From Deltaproteobacteria bacterium (GTDB lineage Bacteria; Desulfobacterota_B; Binatia; UBA9968), in the NCBI GenBank assembly GCA_030620935.1, contig JAUXIP010000080.1:1-8016 (forward strand): 8,016 nt of DNA, in the 5' to 3' direction. Below, piece by piece: positions 1 through 6,455 of the stretch (position 1 is the stretch's first letter; each line of letters starts with the position of its first letter). The position numbers were made by a program, and so were the translations under genes. Under the pieces are notes generated by a model. The model was not told the DNA's origin. It saw only the letters and a program-made list of their open reading frames with translations, and did no database searches.

Positions 1-2530
1 CCTGCTGCGCCTCCCCGTCCAAGAATTTAGTCGCGAGCCACCGGAAGATATAGTCCATGATAGATTTTGCGATGGGGATGTTGGGATTTTTGGTAAAACC
101 GGAAGGCTCGAAGCGCATATGGCTGAATTTATCGACCAGCACTCTCAAAGGCACGCCGTATTGCAGCGCCATCGAGATCGCCGTGGCAAAGGAGTCCATA
201 AGGCCTGAGATCGTAGAGCCCTCTTTGGACATGGTGATGAAGATCTCTCCCGGCTGACCGTCTTCATACATCCCTGCCGTAATGTAACCTTCATGACCTG
301 CGATATCGAACTTGTGGGTAATCGACTTTCTCTCATCAGGCAGCTTGCGTCTGAAAGGACGTGACTCCTTGGCTTCCGCCTTTGGGGTCTTGTTTTCCTC
401 CTTTGAAGTGTTGAGAGGCTGGGTCCGCTTAGAACCATCCCGGTAAACAGCCACCGCCTTGAGCCCCAGCTTCCAGGCCTCGATGTATGCCTGCATGATC
501 TCGTCTATGGTCACGTGGCTGGGCATATTGATGGTCTTAGAGATGGCCCCGGAGATAAAGGGCTGGACGGCGCCCATCATTTTTAGATGCCCCAGGTAAT
601 GGATCGAGCGACTCCCGTTGGCCGGCTTGAAGGCACAGTCGAAGACCGGGAGGTCTTCGTCCTTGAGATGAGGAGCGCCTTCGATGGTTTCGTGCTCATC
701 GATGTACTCTACGATTTCCTGAATCTGCTTTAAGTCGTAGCCCAGCTTCTTTAAAGAGCGCGGCACTGTGTTGTTGACGATCTCTAAAAAACCTCCGCCC
801 ACAAGCTTTTTGTACTTGATGAGAGAGATATCCGGCTCGACTCCGGTGGTATCGCAATCCATCATGAAAGCGATCGTGCCCGTGGGCGCCAGAACCGATA
901 TCTGAGAATTTCTCACCCCATGCTTCTCCGCCTCTTGGCAAGCAAGGTCCCAAACTCCTCTGGCAGCGGTACGTAGATCCAAGGGGACATGAGACGAAGA
1001 GATCTTGTAGGCATGGGAGCGGTGTTTGTTCACCACCCGAAGCATGGGCTGGCGATTTACCGAGAAGCCCGAGAAGGGACTCATGTGCTCGGCCACGCGG
1101 GCGGACTGGAGATACCCTTCCCCCGACATCAGGGACGTGAGCGCGGCCGCATATCCCCTGCCGGCATCTGAATCGTACGGAAGGCCCAAAGACATCAGCA
1201 GAGCGCCGAGATTGGCATAGCCCAACCCCAATTCGCGGAAAGCGTGTGCGTTCGCCGTGATCTCAGGCGTGGGATAGGAGGCGTTATCCACCAGGATTTC
1301 CTGAGCCAGGATCATAATGTCCACGGTATGGCGAAAGGCCTCTACGTCGAAGACCCCGTCGTCGCGAAGAAACTTGAGCAGGTTTAATGACGCCAAGTTG
1401 CAGGCAGAGTCGTCCAGATGCATATACTCAGAGCAGGGATTGGAGGCATTGATGCGGCCCGTACCGGAACAGGTGTGCCAATCGTTAATGGTCGTGTCAA
1501 ACTGCATTCCCGGATCGCCGCAGAGGTAGGTCCCCTCGGCAATCATGTGCAGCAGGTCTCGTGCCTTGAAGGTCTCACAGGCCTCCCCGGTTTTCACGTA
1601 GCGAGTCTTCCACTCCCGATCTTCTACCATAGCCTGCATGAACTCATCGGAAACCCTGACTGAGTTATTGGCATTCTGAAAGAAGACACTCCCATAGGCC
1701 GGCCCATCGAGACTGGAGTCGTATCCCGCTTCGATGAGGGCCCAGGCCTTTTTTTCCTCCTCCACTTTGCATTTGATAAACTCTACGATGTCCGGATGCT
1801 CGACGCTCAGCACGACCATTTTCGCCGCACGCCTGGTCTTGCCCCCTGACTTAATGACCCCGGCCGAGGCATCCGCCGCCTTCATAAATGAGACGGGTCC
1901 CGACGCTGTCCCTCCACCGGCCAACTGCTCTTTTGCGGAACGGATCTTGGAGAGATTCACTCCGGATCCTGATCCTCCCTTGAAAATCATCCCTTCCTTG
2001 CGGTACCAGTCGAGGATCGACTCCATGGTGTCGTCCACGGAAAGGATGAAGCAAGCGGAGCATTGCGGCTTTTCCTCGATACCGCAGTTGAACCAGACCG
2101 GACTGTTAAAGCAGGCTTTTTGATGGAGGAGGATAGAGGTCAACTCGTCGTTGAAGATCCGGGCATCTTCCTCGGCGGAAAAGTAGCCGCCGGCCCTACC
2201 CCACGCAGCTACTGTATTGACGACGCGACCGATGAGCTGACGAATGCTCCGCTCTCTCTCAGGGCTCCCCAAGGGGCCGCGAAAATATTTAGAGACGACT
2301 ACATTAGTCGCCATCTGAGACCAGGATTTGGGAATTTCCACATTGTTTTGCTCAAAGACCACTTTTCCTTTTTCATTAACGATCGTCGCCGAACGAATTT
2401 CCCACTCAACTTCCTCGTAAGGGCTTATTCCCGACCGGGTGAAATAACGCTCTGTCCGGAGCCCTTTTTTTGCCCCCAACTGACTCTGAGAAATTTCCTC
2501 TTCCGTCTTTTCAGTCAAAGTGGTCGTCAT
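1..2530 (-). CDS. nrdJ: Vitamin B12-dependent (class II) ribonucleotide reductase, 3' end cut by window edge
   Basis: The enzyme reduces ribonucleotides to deoxyribonucleotides in the cytoplasm, using adenosylcobalamin to generate a thiyl radical. An uninterrupted frame of 843 codons runs from the ATG at 2530-2528 to the left edge. The radical site is N364-P-C366-S-E368. C377, in DDSACNLASLNL, and C160, in SACFIL, fit the redox pair; the 11-residue spacing C366-C377 equals that of the Thermotoga enzyme (C322/C333). Other family motifs are ACFNSPVWFN (139-148), KGGSGSGVNLSKIRS (184-198), APTGTI (548-553) and KTINMPS (665-671). A lysine/glutamate-rich linker (about 708-735) leads into a TSCPD-type domain containing YITAGMYEDGQPGEIFI (749-765). 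The C-terminal tail, which in this family often carries a Cys pair for re-reduction, lies outside the window. The start is the first ATG after an in-frame stop and has GAGGGG 4 nt upstream. Identity is very secure. Confidence 0.96.
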   Translation of the reverse strand, partial: MTTTLTEKTEEEISQSQLGAKKGLRTERYFTRSGISPYEEVEWEIRSATIVNEKGKVVFEQNNVEIPKSWSQMATNVVVSKYFRGPLGSPERERSIRQLIGRVVNTVAAWGRAGGYFSAEEDARIFNDELTSILLHQKACFNSPVWFNCGIEEKPQCSACFILSVDDTMESILDWYRKEGMIFKGGSGSGVNLSKIRSAKEQLAGGGTASGPVSFMKAADASAGVIKSGGKTRRAAKMVVLSVEHPDIVEFIKCKVEEEKKAWALIEAGYDSSLDGPAYGSVFFQNANNSVRVSDEFMQAMVEDREWKTRYVKTGEACETFKARDLLHMIAEGTYLCGDPGMQFDTTINDWHTCSGTGRINASNPCSEYMHLDDSACNLASLNLLKFLRDDGVFDVEAFRHTVDIMILAQEILVDNASYPTPEITANAHAFRELGLGYANLGALLMSLGLPYDSDAGRGYAAALTSLMSGEGYLQSARVAEHMSPFSGFSVNRQPMLRVVNKHRSHAYKISSSHVPLDLRTAARGVWDLACQEAEKHGVRNSQISVLAPTGTIAFMMDCDTTGVEPDISLIKYKKLVGGGFLEIVNNTVPRSLKKLGYDLKQIQEIVEYIDEHETIEGAPHLKDEDLPVFDCAFKPANGSRSIHYLGHLKMMGAVQPFISGAISKTINMPSHVTIDEIMQAYIEAWKLGLKAVAVYRDGSKRTQPLNTSKEENKTPKAEAKESRPFRRKLPDERKSITHKFDIAGHEGYITAGMYEDGQPGEIFITMSKEGSTISGLMDSFATAISMALQYGVPLRVLVDKFSHMRFEPSGFTKNPNIPIAKSIMDYIFRWLATKFLDGEAQQ

Positions 2531-2709
2531 TTTTCCCCTCTCTTCTCTCAGAATTTACCCGACCCTCGAGCGCCATAAATAGAACGTTATTATAAGCATA
2601 ATGGCCTTGGATCTTTATCGGCTGAAAGTCCTTGTATTTTAAAATCTAGTTGTTGTCCTTAAAAGCAGGCGGAATCGTTGTGCAGGGACAAAATCCATCA
2701 TTTTGTATG
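2531..2709 (-). other. Predicted long 5' leader of nrdJ
   Basis: About 180 nt lie between the predicted transcription start and the nrdJ start codon. I looked for a cobalamin riboswitch because the product uses B12, but did not recognise a B12 box or a convincing switch fold. The only clear signal is the GAGGGG ribosome-binding site at 2535-2540. A TATAAT-like sequence near 2590-2595 (minus strand) has only a poor -35 and could be a secondary promoter. Confidence 0.3.
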
Positions 2710-2739
2710 TTTTGCATTATGGACCACCACATATTGTAT
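2693..2739 (-). promoter_or_regulatory. Tandem NrdR-box-like operator of nrdJ
   Basis: Two 16-bp sites, read on the minus strand, are ATACAATATGTGGTGG (2739-2724) and ATACAAAATGATGGAT (2708-2693). As I recall the NrdR-box consensus (aCAcwAtATaTwGtgt), they match at 12 and 10 of 16 positions. Their starts are exactly 31 bp apart, about three helical turns, which is the arrangement known for NrdR, the zinc/ATP-cone repressor of ribonucleotide reductase genes. The first box fills the -35/-10 spacer and the second covers the predicted start site, so binding would block transcription. The nrdR gene itself is not in the window. Confidence 0.55.
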
Positions 2740-2745
2740 TGTCAA
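2716..2745 (-). promoter_or_regulatory. Sigma70-type promoter of nrdJ
   Basis: Read on the minus strand, a perfect -35 TTGACA (2745-2740) is followed after 18 bp by CATAAT (2721-2716), a 5/6 match to the -10 consensus. Transcription would start near 2709 and leave a leader of about 180 nt before the nrdJ ATG. The promoter is the best hexamer pair in the gap and points at nrdJ. Its spacer is occupied by the NrdR-like box described separately. This is a sequence match only. Confidence 0.6.
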
Positions 2746-2873
2746 GAAAATTTTTTTGCTCTTGGTGATTCTACTCTATGCGCTCGGAAATTATAAAGAA
2801 AATCGACTCTGCTCGTGCACTCTGCTTTATACTTCTAGTCATGATCAAGTTTTAAAAGGCGCGATAACATGAT
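2746..2873. other. AT-rich intergenic spacer with no recognisable gene
   Basis: This stretch between the nrdJ promoter and the foldable insert is AT-rich. It contains several TATAAT-like words but no convincing -35/-10 pair, no open frame resembling a known protein and no tRNA-like fold. The AT-rich sequence just upstream of the -35 (poly-A/T at 2747-2758) could act as an UP-like element for nrdJ. Confidence 0.3.
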
Positions 2874-2941
2874 TTTACAAAAGGAAGCATCCTAAGGGGA
2901 CTGTCCTGCCCCCCAGAGCGAAATTGGCTCGGAGGCGTGGA

Positions 2942-2969
2942 ACTCTCTGCGAAGCCGATTCGCGAGAGT
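2942..2969. repeat. Bulged 11-bp hairpin inside the foldable element
   Basis: ACTCTC (2942-2947) pairs with GAGAGT (2964-2969), T2948 is bulged, and GCGAA (2949-2953) pairs with TTCGC (2959-2963) around a 5-nt loop. It sits directly before the long arm and belongs to the same foldable block. Confidence 0.65.
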
Positions 2970-2971
2970 GA

Positions 2972-3061
2972 GGGGGCCTGCCGAACAAGCCGAAAGCAGC
3001 GAGACGGAACGGTTCGGAATAACCACAGGTCTATTGCTTTCGGCGCGAGAGGTAGGCCCCC
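2972..3061. repeat. Long two-stem hairpin arm inside the foldable element
   Basis: An 11-bp stem (2972-2982 with 3051-3061, one G-U) is followed by a symmetric 6x6 internal loop (2983-2988 and 3045-3050). A perfect 10-bp stem comes next, GCCGAAAGCA (2989-2998) with TGCTTTCGGC (3035-3044). An apical GGTT/AACC hairpin (3011-3014 with 3021-3024) closes the arm. The length and perfection of these stems are well beyond chance for an intergenic region. Confidence 0.75.
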
Positions 3062-3160
3062 GAACAGAACTTCCCGCCTTAGCCCTTAATTCCGGATGCT
3101 TACTTTACAAAATATTTTCTTTCATTCAGGTTCCCTTCCGGTGTATGTTGAGTGGGATTG

Positions 3161-3631
3161 ATGCGAAAGACTGACTTTCAGCCAGAAAAACTCGGGAACG
3201 TTCTGGAGAATTCTCTCAAGCGATTGGATCTATCCGGCAAACTTGTGGAATATGGAATATGGCCCATCTGGAATGAAACGGTCGGCCCCGCCGTAGCGCG
3301 CAACGCACAGCCGGAGAAAATCCGGCGCGGCACGCTCTCTGTAAGGGTTGCCAGCCCGATGTGGATGCAGCAACTCCAGTACATGAAGGAGATGATATCG
3401 GAGAAACTCAATCAAAGATTGGGGACAGAGGTGGTGAAAAACATCTTTTTTTCTGTTGGTAGACTAGAGACCTATGCAGGCGATTCGAAAAATAAAAAAT
3501 CTTCCGGTAACCGGCATGCCTCTCCTGACGCCAAACTTGATGAGGCCTATCTACAGTCGGTAAAGGACCCGGAGATTCGCCGCGCATTGGCGAGACTGTT
3601 TGTCGCTTGTTCCGGCAAGACAAAACCTTAA
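3161..3631 (+). CDS. dciA: DciA/DUF721-family replicative helicase loader
   Basis: DciA is the ancestral bacterial loader that helps place the DnaB helicase on DNA at replication initiation. The 156-residue product carries the DUF721 pattern. A conserved Tyr/Trp-rich core, YGIWPIWNETVGPAVARNAQ (31-50), is followed by P51, a G57-T-L-S-V-R-V strand, the SPMWMQQL element (65-72) and the lnqrLG...v..I.FsvG end of the fold (about 84-103). A hydrophilic tail from about 107 ends in a short predicted helix (about 130-150). The ATG at 3161 has a weak GGGA 3-6 nt upstream. An in-frame GTG at 3152 would add three residues but has no ribosome site. The gene converges on trmN6 with 7 bp between the stop codons. 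Family assignment is confident; the loader role is inferred from the family. Confidence 0.85.
   Translation: MRKTDFQPEKLGNVLENSLKRLDLSGKLVEYGIWPIWNETVGPAVARNAQPEKIRRGTLSVRVASPMWMQQLQYMKEMISEKLNQRLGTEVVKNIFFSVGRLETYAGDSKNKKSSGNRHASPDAKLDEAYLQSVKDPEIRRALARLFVACSGKTKP
3599..3624. terminator. Possible hairpin between convergent dciA and trmN6
   Basis: TTTGT (3599-3603) pairs with ACAAA (3620-3624) and CTTG (3606-3609) with CAAG (3616-3619), with a 2-nt bulge and a TTCCGG loop. It sits at the 3' end of dciA and just past the trmN6 stop, where a bidirectional terminator would be expected. Neither strand has a following T-tract, so terminator function is doubtful. Confidence 0.2.
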
Positions 3632-3638
3632 ACAAACC

Positions 3639-4394
3639 TCACTCCCTCAAAATGGCTTTCACTTCCGGCGTGTATTCCTTCGCCCGAGAGTAAATAAAAA
3701 GGGGGGGTAAAACCTTACTCTCACTCCCGGCGCCTTTAATCCCTTCGATGAGAACAAGAGTGGCCGTACTCCCCTCAAAGGAGTAAACAAACCTGAGACG
3801 TTTCGGCTCCAAACCCACCTGCCTCATGGTTGCAAGAAGATCTGTTGTGCGCGTCGCCGGATAAACCAGCGCCATTCTCCCTCTATGACGGAGCAGATAG
3901 AGTCCGGCACGGAGAAAATCCTTGAGTTTACCCTTGATCTCATGACGGGCGAGACGCCTTTCCGGATCAGGATTCACACGTCCGCTAGCCCGGCGTCTGT
4001 AAGGTGGATTGCAGACCACTGTATCGAAGCTTTTGGGAGAAAAGACTCGTTCAATCGACCGAACATCTCCCTCCACGATTTCTATTCTGCTCGCCAGCCG
4101 GTTCAACTTGACGCTCCTCCGTGCCCTTTGCACCATCTCTTTCTGGATTTCCAGGCCAATAATATTAACAGAAGGGTGAAGGTAGGCCAGGATGAGCGGA
4201 ATGATGCCGCTACCTGTTCCCAGATCGGCGATTTTTTCCTCCCTCCGGAGGCTCACAAAATGGGCGAGCAGGACCGCGTCTAAAGAGAAGCGATACCCTT
4301 TCCTTTTTTGAATCACCGCCAACTCGCCTTGAAAAAGCGTATCCAAAGTTTTCTCTTCGGTTTCCTCCCTAGGGGTACGAGAGTATTTCTCCAT
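3639..4394 (-). CDS. trmN6: tRNA1(Val) (adenine-37-N6)-methyltransferase family protein
   Basis: This SAM-dependent, Rossmann-fold methyltransferase belongs to the TrmN6/YfiC group (COG4123), whose characterised member methylates N6 of A37 in tRNA1(Val). The 251-residue product has the family signature GYRFSLDAVLLAHFV (33-47), the SAM-binding motif ADLGTGSGIIPL (56-67), the acidic G80-L-E82 end of strand 2, the EGDV segment (108-111) and the catalytic NPPY (129-132) of amino-group methylases. Length is normal for the family. The ATG at 4394 is the first available, but its 20 upstream bases lack a Shine-Dalgarno sequence. An in-frame TTG at about 4346 would still keep all conserved motifs, so the first 16 residues are uncertain. 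The gene converges on dciA and diverges from the mla operon. The exact substrate is inferred from family membership. Confidence 0.85.
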   Translation of the reverse strand: MEKYSRTPREETEEKTLDTLFQGELAVIQKRKGYRFSLDAVLLAHFVSLRREEKIADLGTGSGIIPLILAYLHPSVNIIGLEIQKEMVQRARRSVKLNRLASRIEIVEGDVRSIERVFSPKSFDTVVCNPPYRRRASGRVNPDPERRLARHEIKGKLKDFLRAGLYLLRHRGRMALVYPATRTTDLLATMRQVGLEPKRLRFVYSFEGSTATLVLIEGIKGAGSESKVLPPLFIYSRAKEYTPEVKAILRE

Positions 4395-4398
4395 ATGC

Positions 4399-4427
4399 TT
4401 GCAAATTTCTGGAGTTTTTTATATTAG
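4399..4427 (+). promoter_or_regulatory. Weak candidate promoter of the mla operon
   Basis: TTGCAA (4399-4404) and TATTAG (4422-4427) are separated by 17 bp and match the sigma70 hexamers at 4/6 each. Transcription would start near 4434, about 28 nt before the ATG at 4462, which agrees with that start codon. It lies in the short gap between divergent trmN6 and mlaE. The match is weak and could be chance. Confidence 0.25.
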
Positions 4428-4461
4428 CGTGACAACTGGTCCTTTTTTCGCAGCACCGATC

Positions 4462-5235
4462 ATGATTGCGCTTCTAAGCCAAATCGGCCGTTTCACCCTC
4501 GGCTTCCTTTCCGAGAGGGGTAGGATGTTTCTCTTTCTCGCCTCCGCCTTTGCCCTCGCGTTTCGTCGACCGGCCAAGATCAACCTCATCATCTACCATA
4601 TAAAGACTATAGGGGTCGATTCTGTCTCGGTCGTGATCCTTTCCGGATTCTTTACCGGGATGGTCATGGGGTTTCAAGGATACTACAGCCTCAGAAAGTT
4701 CGGCGCGGAAAGCTGGCTGGGCTCTGTCGTCGCTCTGGGATTGCTGCGCGAGCTGGGCCCCGTCCTCTCGGCCTTTATGGTTACGGGACGAACCGGATCA
4801 GCCATGGCTGCGGAACTCGGTACCATGCGCGCCACGGAGCAGATCGACGCCCTCGATTCCATGGCCATCAACCCGATCAAGTATCTGGTCTCCCCACGCT
4901 GCATAGCAAGTTTGATCGTCATGCCTTTGCTCACCGCCATCTTTAACGTCGTGGGAATTTTTGGCGCCTATCTCGTCGCCGTCGGGCTTCTCGGGGTCAG
5001 CTCCGGCAGTTATTTCTCGGGCATGGAAAACAACGTCGTCTTCAGCGACGTATACAGCGGCTTTGTAAAATCCCTCAGTTTCGGTCTTATCATTACGTGG
5101 GTTTGCTGCTATAAGGGATTTTACGCCCCCCCCATGGCTACCGGGGTAAGCCAGGCAACAACCGAGTCGGTGGTCCTCTCTTTTGTTCTGATCCTAGTTT
5201 GGGATTATTGTTTGACCTCGGTGATGCTGGTCTAA
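4462..5235 (+). CDS. mlaE: MlaE-family phospholipid ABC transporter permease
   Basis: This is the inner-membrane permease of the Mla system, which moves phospholipids between the inner and outer membranes through the MlaFEDB complex. From the ATG at 4462 it has 257 residues, the usual size. An N-terminal amphipathic segment (about 1-25) leads into hydrophobic segments around residues 50-70, 85-108, 150-180 and 205-255. The family core RELGPVLSAFMVTGRTGSAM (96-115) is followed by AAELGTMRATEQIDAL (116-131) and then YLVSPR. The open frame extends upstream to a TTG at 4399 and a GTG at 4429. I prefer 4462 because conserved sequence begins there, although no good ribosome site precedes it; GGAG at 4411-4414 is 14 nt from the GTG. 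mlaF follows after 1 bp, so translation is probably coupled. Confidence 0.93.
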   Translation: MIALLSQIGRFTLGFLSERGRMFLFLASAFALAFRRPAKINLIIYHIKTIGVDSVSVVILSGFFTGMVMGFQGYYSLRKFGAESWLGSVVALGLLRELGPVLSAFMVTGRTGSAMAAELGTMRATEQIDALDSMAINPIKYLVSPRCIASLIVMPLLTAIFNVVGIFGAYLVAVGLLGVSSGSYFSGMENNVVFSDVYSGFVKSLSFGLIITWVCCYKGFYAPPMATGVSQATTESVVLSFVLILVWDYCLTSVMLV

Positions 5236-5236
5236 A

Positions 5237-5983
5237 ATGATCCAGGTTGTTAACCTCTATAAGAACTTCGGCGATCAGCCAGTGCTCAAGGGCGTGAATC
5301 TGGATATTGTCGGCGGAAAAATTACCACGATAGTGGGAACGAGTGGCTGCGGCAAGACCGTTCTTCTAAAACATTTAATCGCCCTCCTGCGGCCGGAGCG
5401 GGGTGAGGTTTTAATCGACAGCGTCGATATCACTAAACTCAAGCAGAAAGAGTTATACAAAATCCGCGCTCGGTTCGGGGTCCTTTTTCAGGGAGCGGCG
5501 TTGTTGGATTCCATGACTATCTCCGATAATGTTGCTTTCCCATTGAGGGAAAAAACCGAGATGACTGAAACCCAGATTCACAAGAAAGTGGAGGAGCGTT
5601 TGGAACAGGTGGGGCTTGAAGGAATGGGATACAAATACCCCGGGGACTTGAGCGGTGGCATGAAAAAGCGGGCGGGGTTGGCTCGAGCCCTGATCATGGA
5701 CCCGGAGATCGTTCTCTTTGACGAGCCCACCACCGGCCTCGATCCGGTCTTGGCAACCGGCATCCATCAACTCATTGCCCGGACACAGGAGACTTTCGGC
5801 TTCACGGGAGTCGTCGTCAGCCACACGATTCCTCAAGTCTTTGAAATATCGGACTACGTCGCTATACTAGCTAACGGCGTCATCGAGGAGATCAAGCCGA
5901 CAAAGGAATTTGAGTCCTCTCAAAATCCAATCGTGCAACAATTTATCAAGGGAGAGACAGAGGGACCGATTCAGGTGTTGTAG
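5237..5983 (+). CDS. mlaF: MlaF-family phospholipid ABC transporter ATPase
   Basis: This cytoplasmic ATPase powers the Mla lipid transporter. All ABC motifs are intact in its 248 residues: Walker A GTSGCGKT (34-41), Q-loop Q85 in LFQGAALLDSMT, signature LSGGMKKRAGLARAL (138-152), Walker B IVLFDEP (158-164) with catalytic E163, D-loop GLD (167-169), and switch H196 in VVSHTIP. The LSGGM...RAGLARA form of the signature is typical of MlaF/Ttg2A rather than general importers. The ATG lies 1 bp after the mlaE stop, and mlaD begins 13 bp after its own stop. Length and motifs are normal and nothing suggests inactivation. Confidence 0.95.
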   Translation: MIQVVNLYKNFGDQPVLKGVNLDIVGGKITTIVGTSGCGKTVLLKHLIALLRPERGEVLIDSVDITKLKQKELYKIRARFGVLFQGAALLDSMTISDNVAFPLREKTEMTETQIHKKVEERLEQVGLEGMGYKYPGDLSGGMKKRAGLARALIMDPEIVLFDEPTTGLDPVLATGIHQLIARTQETFGFTGVVVSHTIPQVFEISDYVAILANGVIEEIKPTKEFESSQNPIVQQFIKGETEGPIQVL

Positions 5984-5989
5984 GGAGGT
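5983..5989 (+). promoter_or_regulatory. Strong ribosome-binding site that fixes the mlaD TTG start
   Basis: GGGAGGT overlaps the last base of the mlaF stop codon and stands 7 nt before the TTG at 5997. It is the strongest Shine-Dalgarno match in the mla operon and is the main reason to prefer TTG over the upstream ATG at 5910, which lies inside mlaF. Confidence 0.7.
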
Positions 5990-5996
5990 TTCATCA

Positions 5997-6455
5997 TTGA
6001 ACCAAACACGGACTGAGGTCATTGTAGGCGTTTTTGTTCTTGTCGGCATGGTCTGCTTAGCCTATCTCACCATTCGCTTGGGCAAAATAGAGGTGTTCGG
6101 CAATAACAGTTATGTCGTCTATGCCGATTTTGCTTCGGTGGCCGGTCTCAATCTAGGAGACCCGGTGGAGATCGCCGGGGTTAAAATCGGACGGGTCGAA
6201 TCGATCAATCTGGCTGATGATCGGGGTCGTCTAGGACTCAAAATCGACAACAATGTCAAACTCCAAGAGGACGTGATCGCCTCGGTCCGAGCCCGAGGAC
6301 TGATCGGCGATAAATTCGTCGTGATCAGCCCGGGGGCATCGGACAAACTACTCGCCTACGGGGATAAGATCCGAGAGACAGAATCCCCTCCGGATCTTAC
6401 GGAGCTGATCGGAAAATATGTGGGCGGAGATTTGACATCGAAAAGCGAGAAATAA
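5997..6455 (+). CDS. mlaD: MlaD-type MCE-domain protein, TTG start
   Basis: MlaD is anchored in the inner membrane and forms a periplasmic hexameric MCE ring through which phospholipids pass between MlaE and MlaC. The 152-residue product starts NQTRTEVIVGVFVL, with one transmembrane helix (about 8-26). The MCE domain follows (about 38-115), including YADFASVAGLNLGDPVEIAG (42-61) and VKIGRV (62-67), and a short tail ends PPDLTELIGKY. The TTG at 5997 is chosen because GGGAGGT (5983-5989) lies 7 nt upstream and the protein then begins right at the conserved anchor. The frame is open upstream into mlaF, but those residues are unlike MlaD. It overlaps mlaC by 1 bp (TAATG). Confidence 0.92.
   Translation: MNQTRTEVIVGVFVLVGMVCLAYLTIRLGKIEVFGNNSYVVYADFASVAGLNLGDPVEIAGVKIGRVESINLADDRGRLGLKIDNNVKLQEDVIASVRARGLIGDKFVVISPGASDKLLAYGDKIRETESPPDLTELIGKYVGGDLTSKSEK

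Larger units (their letters stand above)
2874..3112. mobile_element. MITE-like foldable element (2883-3103) with 9-bp flanking direct repeats
   Basis: A 221-bp GC-rich block sits in an AT-rich spacer. Its ends are imperfect inverted repeats, GGAAGCATCC (2883-2892) and GGATGCTTAC (3094-3103), which agree at 9 of 10 positions when paired. A perfect 9-bp direct repeat, TTTACAAAA, abuts both ends (2874-2882 and 3104-3112), as a target-site duplication would. The interior folds strongly. Subterminal CTAAGG (2892-2897) pairs with CCTTAG (3077-3082), CTGTCC (2901-2906) with GAACAG (3062-3067, one mismatch), a bulged 11-bp hairpin lies at 2942-2969, and a long two-stem arm spans 2972-3061. No transposase is encoded. 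The alternative is a structured RNA gene of roughly 180-220 nt. I do not recognise it as RNase P, tmRNA or SRP RNA, and its layout fits 6S RNA poorly. The TTTACAAAA word is itself nearly palindromic, which weakens the duplication argument somewhat. Confidence 0.5.

Noticed and set aside
2063..2578. 171-codon plus-strand open frame opposite the start of nrdJ
   Set aside because: It is antisense to a very well supported nrdJ reading frame and its product looks like no protein family.
2531..2709. Cobalamin riboswitch upstream of the B12-dependent reductase
   Set aside because: I found no B12-box-like sequence or matching stem arrangement on the nrdJ strand.
2883..3103. 6S RNA, SRP RNA, tmRNA or RNase P RNA
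   Set aside because: The size suits 6S RNA, but the junction and arm layout and the missing single-stranded central bubble do not. The conserved words of the other three are absent. A covariance-model search would decide.
2968..3174. 68-codon plus-strand open frame starting in the foldable element and overlapping the start of dciA
   Set aside because: It begins inside the hairpin block, has no ribosome site, resembles no family and overlaps dciA out of frame.
3885..4283. 132-codon plus-strand open frame
   Set aside because: It lies antisense to the conserved trmN6 motifs; its openness reflects trmN6 codon use.
5453..5836. 127-codon minus-strand open frame
   Set aside because: It is antisense to the mlaF motif region and is a shadow of it.
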